Shown here: piece after piece, positions 44,746 to 53,294 of the stretch
Layout of the letters: each line of letters starts with the position of its first letter
Position numbering within the stretch: position 1 is the stretch's first letter
Assembly: GCA_023667765.1 (NCBI GenBank)
Contig: JAMOZS010000007.1
Location: 1 to 63,658, forward strand
Source of the DNA: Roseburia sp.
GTDB taxonomy: Bacteria; Bacillota; Clostridia; Lachnospirales; Lachnospiraceae
Direction of reading: 5' to 3'
Length of the DNA stretch: 63,658 nt
Notes under the pieces: model-generated
Told to the model about the DNA's origin: nothing
What the model saw: the letters and a program-made list of their open reading frames with translations, nothing else
The model's database searches: none
Made by a program: the position numbers and the translations under genes

Positions 44746-47700
44746 ATGATAATGAGAAAATTTAGACGGATATTTGCATGGGTGTTGGCAGTAATTTTAT
44801 TCTGTAGTCAGGTATCTATCCAGACATTGGCTCAGGGGGAACTGCAGAATATTTCCGCAGCGGAAGTAGCAATAGCAGAGACTATGAATGCAACAGAGGC
44901 AATAGAAGCAATAGAAACAGCAGAGGCGGCAGAAGATGCATCTAATATACCAGCAACGGAAACAGTGGAAGCCACAACAGAGGTAACTGAAATTGAAACA
45001 GAATCGGATGCATTGATAACAGATGCAACAACAGAATTTATGCCTATGGTTAGCGATTCTGACGAGATGTTTTTTATGGCACTTGATGATGGCGAGGAAG
45101 TCTCTCGTCTGGAATGGCTGAAAGCCCTAACTAATGTTTTTCAAATGTCGGTGGAGGAGGACAATTACCCTGATAATTATTATTCGGACATAGATGCGAC
45201 TTCTGAAGACTATTATGATGTTATGTTGGCCACAGAGTTTGGTCTGGTGGATGTGGAAGCCGGAGAGGCGTTGCGCCCTAATGAGGCGGCAACCAGAGAA
45301 TTTGCGGCTCATACACTGAATTTGTGTTTAGGATATCTATTGGATACGGAGTCAGGATACACTTTTCAAGATGCATCCTCGGCAATCTATCCAGACGATA
45401 TTCAAATTGCTGTAAACAGGGGCTGGTTTGCCCTGCAAAACGGCAATTTTCTGCCACAGCAGCCCATTACAGCAGCCGAACGAGACAAGATGCTTCAGGA
45501 TGCTCGGGAAGTCAAGGCGGCGGAAATAATTGATTCCGATTATAGCGGTTCCTATCAATTTGTATCAGATGTCATTGTAGTTCCAGAAGGCACAAGGGTT
45601 GAACTGACGGACGAAAACCAGCTGACCATATATGACTGTTCGGTAATCTTGAAAGCAGGGGACAAATTTGGCATTGTTTATGATGGATTTCCTGTGGTAC
45701 ACAGAGTGGAGCAGATTGCCCTATCGGAAAACCGTACCATCGTTACTTTCTCCAATGTGGCTACTCAGGATGCTTTTGTGAACATTGATGTCCAAGGAAA
45801 TCAAGAGGCAGATTTGACCCAATTGCAGGTTGTGGGGGAAAATGCAGAATTACAGTATATTGTTGGAGGGACTGAGGAGCAGAATTGGGAGGACGGTCAG
45901 AAGTTTTACAGTCTGGAATTGGTTGGCGAGCAGGAAATTAGCGCTGTAGAGATTACACAGTTTTATGATATTCCAGAGAATGTTAGAAGAGGCTATGAGA
46001 TTGAACCGGGCAAGAAGATTGAATTGGTATGTAAGGTCAGTGGAGTCAAATATGACTACCAAGTGGACAAATCAGGGGTTTATGTAGGTTTGAATGCGAA
46101 AGTAAGCTTGCAATGCAATGTAGAGGCAGATGTATTGGAAGCATCTGGCATAGAGAAGACGGTTTCAATGTATAAAGCTCCGGTGGGCTGTGTTGGATTT
46201 CTGACAGGGGATGTGGAATTAAAATTTGGAGGTAAGTGTTCTTTTGTTCAGGATAGTAAAGTATCTATGGGTGTCAAATACACAGTACAAGACGGATTTC
46301 GCCTTGTGAAAAGTTTTCAGAAAGAAGCTTTCACGATTTCTACAGAAGCAGAAGTTTCGATGGGTGTAAAACTGGCATTTAAGATAAACTATGGAGTGAT
46401 TGAAGGTAGTATTTATGCCCGATTTGGAGCAAAAGCGCGTGTAAAAGCAAAATCATATTTTGATGGAAAAATTCCTACCACATGTGCGGATGTTGGGGCG
46501 TGGTTATTTATGGATGTTGGTTGTCAGGTAAAAGTTGATTTGTGGTTAATTAAAGTGGAATGGAAAGAAGAAAAAAATATATTTAATGAAAACAACAGTC
46601 CGGTGAGGGTTTATTTTCACTTTGATGATGGTCAGTCGGTACAAGTATGCGGAAGAAAGAGTTCTGGTGATGCGGGAGAGTCCGGCGAGGATGTCACCCC
46701 CGGGAATAGAAAATATTACACACCAATTAATTCACAATATGGTTTTTCCAATCTGAACAGCGGAACAACACTAGAAGGTGAGCCCTTTGCAATATTTGAG
46801 TATAGTTTGGACAAGAAAGATCAAGCAACCATCACTAAATATAATGGAAATGTGTCCGCATTGAACATACCAGATACATTGGATGGTCATAGTGTGGTTG
46901 GGATTGGCGAGAAAGTATTTGCTCATAATTCGAAGTTGAGAATGGTTGTTATTTCAGATAGCATAACTAGTATAGGAGCAGGCGCATTTGGACAATGTGA
47001 AAATTTATCTAGCGTTAAATTACCTAAGTCTTTGAAGACAATGGGAGCCCATGCTTTTTATAATTGTGATAATCTGAAAGAGGTAGAGATACCCAAAAGC
47101 CTAACAGAAACTAGTTCGGCTTATATATATGAATTTGCCTATAATTATCAGTATGGTCCATTTTTTGGATGTGACAATTTAAAAAGTATTATATTTGAAG
47201 AGGGGACAACAAAGATTGCTAAAGGGCTTTTTGCAAATTGTCCAGGTATAGAGTCTATCACGATTCCAGATACAGTCACTAGTATAGCAGAAAGCGCATT
47301 TTTCAAATGTAACAATTTAAAAAATGTAATGTTTTCAGATGCGATTACAACAATAGATAAAAACGCTTTTTATCAATGCAGCAGTCTTTCAAATGTAAAA
47401 CTACCGGAGAAATTGGAATATTTGGGATATATGGCATTTGGAGATTGCGACAGTATAAGTAGTATTGAGATTCCGCAAAAGCTATCAAGTGCTGGGGTTG
47501 AGTCGATATGGTTGGGCGGAGGTCCTAACTATAGAGATGGAGGACCATTTACATATTGTGACAATTTAAAAGAAGTAGTGTTTGAGGAAGGAACAACAAA
47601 GATTGCTGATAACCTATTAACATGGTGCGAAAATTTAGAGACAGTACAGATTCCAGATAGTGTTACAGTTATTAATAGTTCAGCTTTCCAAAATTGTTGG

Positions 47701-50079
47701 AATTTAAAAACTATAGATCTTCCATCTACCATTATAAGTATCGGACCATATGCCTTTAGAAATTGTTATGCATTAGAAGAGATTATTTTGCCGGATTCCT
47801 TGAGGAGTATTGGAGAGGGATCGTTTAATAATTGTGATTCTTTGACATCTATAGAAATACCTAAGAGTCTAAAATCCATATGGTATTCCAGCTATTCGGA
47901 AGGTCCATTTACGCATTGTGATAAACTAAAGGAAGTCAGGTTTGAAGAAGGAACTACAACTATTGTTATGAGTATATTAGAGAACTGTTATTTTGTAGAA
48001 AAAGTTATTATACCAAATACAGTAACCCAAATAGAAAGCGGGGCATTTAGTAACTGTCAGCATTTGACGGATATAGTTATTCCGAATTCTGTAGAAAAAG
48101 TAGGAAACCGTGTTTTTGAGTATTGCTATTCGCTAGAAAATATTACATTGTCCAATGTGTTGGAACTTGGAACAGACATTTTTTCACAATGTAAAAACTT
48201 AAAAGAGGTGATATTACCTCAAAATATAACTTATATACCGATGAGAACATTTGAAAATTGTGTTCAGTTGGAGCAGATTGATATTCCGGAATCTGTTATT
48301 GGCATAAATTCTTATGCTTTTAAAAATACAGGGTTGATGCAGATAAATTTGCCCGAAAATACCCAAAACATAGGAACCGGCGCATTCCAAAACTGCACAG
48401 CATTGACAAAGGTGACTATGGGCAATCAGGTAAAGGTCATTGGTAATTATGCATTTAACAATTGTGATGCGTTAACAGATGTGCGACTGCCAGACAGCGT
48501 AACTTCTCTGGGAACTCATGTATTTGAGGATTGTGAGTTGCTGGGCGGAGTGATGCTGGGAACAGGAATAACCAAGATTCCTGCATATGCATTTAATCTT
48601 TGCCCATCTTTGGAAAAAATAGTTCTGCCCTATCAGACGGGTACAGTGGATGATAATGCATTTACCAACTGTGTAAAGTTAAAGGAACTGACGGTTCCTC
48701 GAGCCGTGACAAACATTGGCAATGCTTTTAGCTATCCAATCAAGATGACGGTGTATGGCGTTTCCGGAACTTATGCAGAAGAATGGGCAAACAATGTGAA
48801 TGCGACCTTTGTCGCTCAGGAAAAGCCTGCTACATCTGTGACATTGAGAGAGACTTCTGTGACGGTAAATATAGGAAGCAACAAGACTCTGCTTATGACC
48901 ATAGCACCTGCAGATTTTACGGACGAAGTGACATGGAAGAGTAGCAATACTTCTGTAGCCACGGTTTCAGATTCCGGTGTAGTTACAGCAAAGGCATTGG
49001 GAGAAGCCCAGATTCAGGTCAATGTAGGAAATGTGCGTGCATCCTGCAAAGTAACGGTGCGGCAGCCGGTGACATCCATCAGCCTGAACAAAACCAGCTA
49101 TTCCATGGAGGCGGAGCAAACCTATACGCTGAAGGCAACGGTGTCCCCTAGTAATGCAAATGACAAGTCTGTTGCATGGAGTTCCTCCGATGAGAGTGTC
49201 GCTACAGTGGATGCCATGGGAAAGGTTACGGCGCTGCGCAAGGGTAACGCAGTCATCACAGCAACAGCACAGGATGGCAGCGGAATATCAAAAAGCTGCA
49301 GTCTTACCGTGACAAATACAATTCATAAATGCAATGAGGTGGCAGCAATGGAAAGTCCTCATAACTATGAAAACAACTGCAGCGATGTGTGGATTTATAC
49401 GCTGGCAGGAGCAAATAAGATTGCAGTGACCTTTGATGCAAGAACTGAAGTGGAGGATGGGTTTGACTTTATTTATCTTTATGATGCTTCGGGCAAGGAA
49501 ATCGGAAAGTATACCGGAAAGAGTCTTGCAGGACAGACCATATCTCTTGAGGGTAACACCATTAAAGTGAAACTGGTTTCCGACAAGGCAGGCGAGAATT
49601 GGGGATTTAAGGTGAGCAGTGTAGAGCAAAGGAAAGAGGCGAAAGCCATAACCGGTGTGATTAACTGCCGTGCGCCCGGCAATACCCAGATGACCATCCA
49701 GCTGCTCGATGCAGGCGGCAGGGAAATAGCCCAGACTAAGGTGAGCGGAAACGGTTCAGAGTATGCGCTGGAAGATGTAGCCGCAGGCACCTATACGCTG
49801 AGGGTAAGTAAAACCAACTGTGTATCCCGGGATTACAAAATCACGCTGGGGGAAGAAACCCAGCAGATGGATATGGAACTGTGCCTTGTGGGAGATACAA
49901 GTAAGGATGGTAAAATCAGTGTTCAGGACAATAGGATGGTTTATAACCACATCGCAGGAATCAAAAAGCTTGAAGGTTATGACTTTCTGGTTGGAGATGT
50001 GAATGGGGATGGTAAAATCAGTGTTCAGGACAATAGGATGATTTATAACCATATCGCAGGCATAAAGGCATTATGGTAA
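44746..50079 (+). CDS. Giant BspA-like LRR_5 surface protein with dockerin
   Basis: 1777 aa. Signal peptide (1-31) from ATG 44746 with GGGAG 5 bp upstream; a low-complexity Thr/Glu/Ala segment; SLH-like repeats (about 118-265, for example EALRPNEAATREFAAHTLN); a long unassigned beta-rich region (about 270-690); BspA-type LRR_5 repeats (about 700-1330, units like IPDSVTVINSSAFQNCWNL); two Big_2 domains (about 1361-1523); a CUB-like domain (about 1526-1626); a carboxypeptidase-regulatory-like domain (about 1634-1712); and a type I dockerin (about 1713-1777) with two GDxxxDGKISVQDNRM calcium loops. Very likely exported and held on the surface by SLH and/or dockerin-cohesin contacts. The LRR_5 region is more AT-rich than the flanks. 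Confidence 0.88.
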   Translation: MIMRKFRRIFAWVLAVILFCSQVSIQTLAQGELQNISAAEVAIAETMNATEAIEAIETAEAAEDASNIPATETVEATTEVTEIETESDALITDATTEFMPMVSDSDEMFFMALDDGEEVSRLEWLKALTNVFQMSVEEDNYPDNYYSDIDATSEDYYDVMLATEFGLVDVEAGEALRPNEAATREFAAHTLNLCLGYLLDTESGYTFQDASSAIYPDDIQIAVNRGWFALQNGNFLPQQPITAAERDKMLQDAREVKAAEIIDSDYSGSYQFVSDVIVVPEGTRVELTDENQLTIYDCSVILKAGDKFGIVYDGFPVVHRVEQIALSENRTIVTFSNVATQDAFVNIDVQGNQEADLTQLQVVGENAELQYIVGGTEEQNWEDGQKFYSLELVGEQEISAVEITQFYDIPENVRRGYEIEPGKKIELVCKVSGVKYDYQVDKSGVYVGLNAKVSLQCNVEADVLEASGIEKTVSMYKAPVGCVGFLTGDVELKFGGKCSFVQDSKVSMGVKYTVQDGFRLVKSFQKEAFTISTEAEVSMGVKLAFKINYGVIEGSIYARFGAKARVKAKSYFDGKIPTTCADVGAWLFMDVGCQVKVDLWLIKVEWKEEKNIFNENNSPVRVYFHFDDGQSVQVCGRKSSGDAGESGEDVTPGNRKYYTPINSQYGFSNLNSGTTLEGEPFAIFEYSLDKKDQATITKYNGNVSALNIPDTLDGHSVVGIGEKVFAHNSKLRMVVISDSITSIGAGAFGQCENLSSVKLPKSLKTMGAHAFYNCDNLKEVEIPKSLTETSSAYIYEFAYNYQYGPFFGCDNLKSIIFEEGTTKIAKGLFANCPGIESITIPDTVTSIAESAFFKCNNLKNVMFSDAITTIDKNAFYQCSSLSNVKLPEKLEYLGYMAFGDCDSISSIEIPQKLSSAGVESIWLGGGPNYRDGGPFTYCDNLKEVVFEEGTTKIADNLLTWCENLETVQIPDSVTVINSSAFQNCWNLKTIDLPSTIISIGPYAFRNCYALEEIILPDSLRSIGEGSFNNCDSLTSIEIPKSLKSIWYSSYSEGPFTHCDKLKEVRFEEGTTTIVMSILENCYFVEKVIIPNTVTQIESGAFSNCQHLTDIVIPNSVEKVGNRVFEYCYSLENITLSNVLELGTDIFSQCKNLKEVILPQNITYIPMRTFENCVQLEQIDIPESVIGINSYAFKNTGLMQINLPENTQNIGTGAFQNCTALTKVTMGNQVKVIGNYAFNNCDALTDVRLPDSVTSLGTHVFEDCELLGGVMLGTGITKIPAYAFNLCPSLEKIVLPYQTGTVDDNAFTNCVKLKELTVPRAVTNIGNAFSYPIKMTVYGVSGTYAEEWANNVNATFVAQEKPATSVTLRETSVTVNIGSNKTLLMTIAPADFTDEVTWKSSNTSVATVSDSGVVTAKALGEAQIQVNVGNVRASCKVTVRQPVTSISLNKTSYSMEAEQTYTLKATVSPSNANDKSVAWSSSDESVATVDAMGKVTALRKGNAVITATAQDGSGISKSCSLTVTNTIHKCNEVAAMESPHNYENNCSDVWIYTLAGANKIAVTFDARTEVEDGFDFIYLYDASGKEIGKYTGKSLAGQTISLEGNTIKVKLVSDKAGENWGFKVSSVEQRKEAKAITGVINCRAPGNTQMTIQLLDAGGREIAQTKVSGNGSEYALEDVAAGTYTLRVSKTNCVSRDYKITLGEETQQMDMELCLVGDTSKDGKISVQDNRMVYNHIAGIKKLEGYDFLVGDVNGDGKISVQDNRMIYNHIAGIKALW
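49648..50079 (+). repeat. 432-bp C-terminal module, copy 1
   Basis: Encodes the regulatory-like domain plus dockerin. It matches 51925-52356 without any indel and with few substitutions. Inside it, the two dockerin calcium loops are themselves a near-identical DNA repeat. Confidence 0.93.
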
Positions 50080-50175
50080 ACTGAAAGCGTGAATAAATTT
50101 CACTTGCTTTGAACGAAAATTAAGGGACAGTACATTAGCTGGGTTCCTGTAAGAAAGGAAAGGGTATAGTAAAAT

Positions 50176-52356
50176 ATGGAAAAACGGAGTGTATGTTATA
50201 GAGGCATGGCGGTTTTGCTTAGCTTGGAAATAATTTTTTCTGTCATATTGGCAGATTATATGCCGGTAGCCGCTGCAGACTTGTATAGATTGCCCTATAG
50301 CGAATCTAACATTGCGGCAGTAGGGCAACAGGGTTCGAATCAATGTATGGCATATGCGTTGGCATATTGCAGGACAATTTTGGACGGTTATACACATGCA
50401 GGAAACGAATATTGGCAGGCAGGAATCGGTGGTATGTATAGCTGGGCTGGCTATATGGTATCGGGAGCTTCAAGTAAACAGGGAGTGCTTCGGATTGTAT
50501 ATGATCAGATTAATGGTGGAAAGCCGGTCTGTATGTATGTGACAGGTCATTATCGCAGCAACTCTGCTTACTATGCCCCGGGAGATCATTGGGTTGCAGT
50601 GGTTGGATATAGGCAGGGAGCAAATCCCAATAGTCTGACCGAAAGCGATTTTTATATTATTGACCCGGTAAGATGCAATGGTGATTGGTTGAGTGATGGA
50701 TGTATGCCGGCTGATAAATATAGTACAGGACTGAGGATTAGTGAGTCAGGCGGAGGAACTACACCGTCCTCCCCCGTCACAAACTCCCCCATCTTTACCA
50801 ATGTCAGCGCAGAGGAAATAACAGCTACTTCTGCCAAAATCAAAGCGGATTACCAAAGGGATACTTATGGTGACATAGGCTTCTATTTCGGGACAAGCAG
50901 AGAACTGAGTGGCATGACAAAAGTCAGTGAATACAAATATTCCAATGTTACTACAACTACCACCTATGGTAATAGCTATCAGTTGGGAGTATATTATGAT
51001 GCTACCTATGGATATAAATGGTGGCCAGCATTGACCCCGGGAACTACCTATTATTATGCGTTTTATTGTACCAAAAACGGCATAGAACATATCAGCAGTA
51101 TTCAAACCTTTACTACAACAGGAGGAAGTTCTGCATTTCCATTAGTTGACAATGGAATTTATAAAATCTGCAGTGTTCTTTCTAATCAGGTAATCGAGGT
51201 TTCCAGCGGCAGCAGTCAGAATTCGAAGCAGCTCAATGTTTGGCCTTGCGAGGGAGAAGGGGATGCGTGGATGCGTTGGAAAGCAGTGAGGCACTCGGAT
51301 GGTTATTCGTTTGTTAATGTGGGAACAGGAAAGGCAATGGATATTGCAGGCGGTTCAACACAAGAAGAGGCTGCAGTAACACAATATGACTATGTGGCTG
51401 CGGATGAGCAGCGATTTCGATTGGTGGATAAAGGCAATGGGAAATATGGAATGTTGAATATTCATTCCGGGTTGGCGGTGGATGTGTATGATGCTTCTGC
51501 TTCTCCCGGCGCAAAGCTGGTGCAGTATGCATTTCACGGAGGTGATAACCAGCTCTGGTATTTTGAACTGATAGATACCACAGCTCCTGTTATATCAAAT
51601 GTTCGGGTTTCGGATGTAGATGCTACGGGATATACCGTATCTTGTGATGTGACGGATGATGTTGGGGTAGCACGGGTGGATTTTCCGACATGGACAACCT
51701 TAAACGGTCAGGATGATTTGCCGAAAGTTTTGCCTAGCGTAACATCTCCGGCATATGGCAACACCTATTCTTACAGAGTGAATATCTCAGACCATAATAA
51801 TGAAGCAGGCAGTTATATTACCCATATTTATGCTTATGATGCAGCGGGTAACTATGCAAATGAAGGGACATCGGCTACAATAAAAGAGCCAGTGCAGGAG
51901 CCGGTCAAACAGCCTGTTACTTCCATAACCGGCGTGATTAACTGTCGTGTATCAGGCAATACCCAGATGACCATCCAGCTGCTCGATGCAGGCGGCAAGG
52001 AAATAGCCCAGACGAAAGTGAGCGGAAACGGTTTAGAGTATGCGCTGGAAGATGTAGCGGCAGGCACCTATACCCTGAGGGTAAGTAAAACCAACTGTGT
52101 ATCCCGGGATTACAAAATCACGCTAGGGGGAGAACCGTTAGAACAGGATGTGGAACTGTGCCTTGTGGGAGATACAAGCAAGGATGGTAAAATCAGCGTA
52201 CAGGATAATAGAATGGTTTATAACCACATCGCAGGCATTAAGCAGCTTGAAGGCTATGACTTTCTGGTTGGAGATGTGAATGGGGATGGTAAAATCAGTG
52301 TACAGGACAATAGGATGGTCTATAACCATATCGCAGGCATAAAGAAATTATGGTAG
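50176..52356 (+). CDS. Secreted C39-like cysteine peptidase with ricin lectin and dockerin
   Basis: 726 aa. Signal peptide (1-36); papain-like C39-type domain (about 40-195) with a plausible triad Cys57 (SNQCMAYALAYC), His138 (GDHWVAVVGY) and Asp163 (YIIDPVRC); Fn3-like domain (209-315); ricin-type lectin (about 324-467, QLNVWPCEGEGDAWMRW and DNQLWYF); a GBS-Bsp-like domain (about 469-565); regulatory-like domain (about 584-660); dockerin (662-726). It follows the LRR_5 dockerin gene by 96 bp. Proteolysis, transglutamination or peptide processing are all possible for this fold; the substrate is unknown. Confidence 0.87.
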   Translation: MEKRSVCYRGMAVLLSLEIIFSVILADYMPVAAADLYRLPYSESNIAAVGQQGSNQCMAYALAYCRTILDGYTHAGNEYWQAGIGGMYSWAGYMVSGASSKQGVLRIVYDQINGGKPVCMYVTGHYRSNSAYYAPGDHWVAVVGYRQGANPNSLTESDFYIIDPVRCNGDWLSDGCMPADKYSTGLRISESGGGTTPSSPVTNSPIFTNVSAEEITATSAKIKADYQRDTYGDIGFYFGTSRELSGMTKVSEYKYSNVTTTTTYGNSYQLGVYYDATYGYKWWPALTPGTTYYYAFYCTKNGIEHISSIQTFTTTGGSSAFPLVDNGIYKICSVLSNQVIEVSSGSSQNSKQLNVWPCEGEGDAWMRWKAVRHSDGYSFVNVGTGKAMDIAGGSTQEEAAVTQYDYVAADEQRFRLVDKGNGKYGMLNIHSGLAVDVYDASASPGAKLVQYAFHGGDNQLWYFELIDTTAPVISNVRVSDVDATGYTVSCDVTDDVGVARVDFPTWTTLNGQDDLPKVLPSVTSPAYGNTYSYRVNISDHNNEAGSYITHIYAYDAAGNYANEGTSATIKEPVQEPVKQPVTSITGVINCRVSGNTQMTIQLLDAGGKEIAQTKVSGNGLEYALEDVAAGTYTLRVSKTNCVSRDYKITLGGEPLEQDVELCLVGDTSKDGKISVQDNRMVYNHIAGIKQLEGYDFLVGDVNGDGKISVQDNRMVYNHIAGIKKLW
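51925..52356 (+). repeat. 432-bp C-terminal module, copy 2
   Basis: Second copy of the regulatory-like plus dockerin module; see 49648-50079. Confidence 0.93.
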
Positions 52357-52371
52357 ACAGTATGTATGTGC

Positions 52372-52409
52372 AACAGGTTTGGCTGTTTCGTGTCAGCCGA
52401 ACCTGTTTG
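52372..52409 (+). terminator. Intrinsic terminator of the dockerin operon
   Basis: 14-bp stem AACAGGTTTGGCTG/CAGCCGAACCTGTT with one G-T pair and an 8-nt loop, 15 bp after the stop codon; short T-run. Confidence 0.82.
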
Positions 52410-52560
52410 CAATTAGTGAGTTGACCGCGCATTTCATCATAAAAGTGCCGTCCTCAGTTCATCCATTGTAGAACTTTATTATCTTGATTGAAAAAGTTGT
52501 GGAATTTTGAATTATGAAGTGGTATAGTTATTTATATATTTTATTACTGTGGAGAAAATT

Positions 52561-52956
52561 ATGGATGATAACTCAATTAAAGTTGGAAGGTACAACAAAA
52601 AATTTAATGAGATATTGGGAATAGATATTGAAGAGCTTGACATATACAGATCAAGAGGACTTCCGGCACACATGATTAAAAGTGGTCATGGAAAATGTCT
52701 AAGGTACATTGATTACATTCCGGATATTATAAAAAATCCAGATTATATAGGTATAAATCCTAATGAAAATGGAGTAAAATCAGTAGAGCTTATTAAAAGA
52801 TATAGAGATAATGTGATGATTGGAATTAAATTAGACTCTGATAATGGATATTTGTATGTTTCTACAATGCATGATATTCAAGAAAAAAAGATTGAGAGAC
52901 GTTTATTTAGTGGAAGAATTAAAGAATTTGTTATTGACACAGAGGAAAATAAGTAG
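52561..52956 (+). CDS. PBECR-type (Barnase-EndoU-ColicinE5/RelE-like) nuclease domain protein
   Basis: 131 aa from ATG 52561 with GGAG 7 bp upstream; a GTG at 52549 is the alternative. The pattern RGLPAHMIKSGHGKCLRYID, then IPDIIKNPDYIGINPNENG, then VMIGIKLDSDNGYLYVSTM, then ERRLFSGRIKEF matches the phage-linked PBECR3-like nuclease family as I recall it; His and the C-terminal Arg/Ser are candidate active residues. It is much more AT-rich than the flanking ATPase gene, indicating transfer. No antitoxin or phage gene is adjacent. RNase activity is inferred. Confidence 0.6.
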   Translation: MDDNSIKVGRYNKKFNEILGIDIEELDIYRSRGLPAHMIKSGHGKCLRYIDYIPDIIKNPDYIGINPNENGVKSVELIKRYRDNVMIGIKLDSDNGYLYVSTMHDIQEKKIERRLFSGRIKEFVIDTEENK

Positions 52957-52991
52957 TATATTATAGCTAGAAATAGAATATAATAATTAAG

Positions 52992-53084
52992 GCGTTATTA
53001 TTTTGAGGTCGGAAATGGTTCCCGACACACTCTGAAAAGAGTACCTGAGATGCTGGATACACCGCCCAGCCAAGATAATAACGC
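52992..53084. other. Structured four-way-junction element or small TIR element
   Basis: Outer 14-bp stem GCGTTATTATTTTG (52992-53005) with CAAGATAATAACGC (53071-53084). Inside are three hairpins: GTCGG/CCGAC (53008-53026), ACTCT-GAAA-AGAGT (53029-53042, GNRA loop) and GCTGG/CCAGC (53052-53070). It fits an RNA four-way junction upstream of a P-type ATPase, but also a miniature mobile element with terminal inverted repeats. The rest of the gap 52957-53294 shows no gene. Confidence 0.5.
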
Positions 53085-53294
53085 TTTTATTATGTTTAAA
53101 GGTATGGAACAATGTAAGAGATGAGAAGCATTTGGAAAATAAAAAATCCAGATGCTTTTTATTATACAAGGTTGGTTGTATTTGTAGAAGCCATAAAAAC
53201 ACAAAAACGAATGATTTCTTAAGGACATACTTTGCCGAAAGCAAGCATAGATAGTAATAGGCAGTTGCAAAACAAGCTTGCGGGAGGTGTGTTT

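Noticed and set aside
52992-53084. Known riboswitch (TPP, NiCo, yybP-ykoY, fluoride or ZTP class)
   Set aside because: ACCTGAGATGCTGGATA loosely recalls the 3' TPP motif, but the 5' CTGAGA arm is lacking, and the conserved sequences of the other classes as I recall them are not present.
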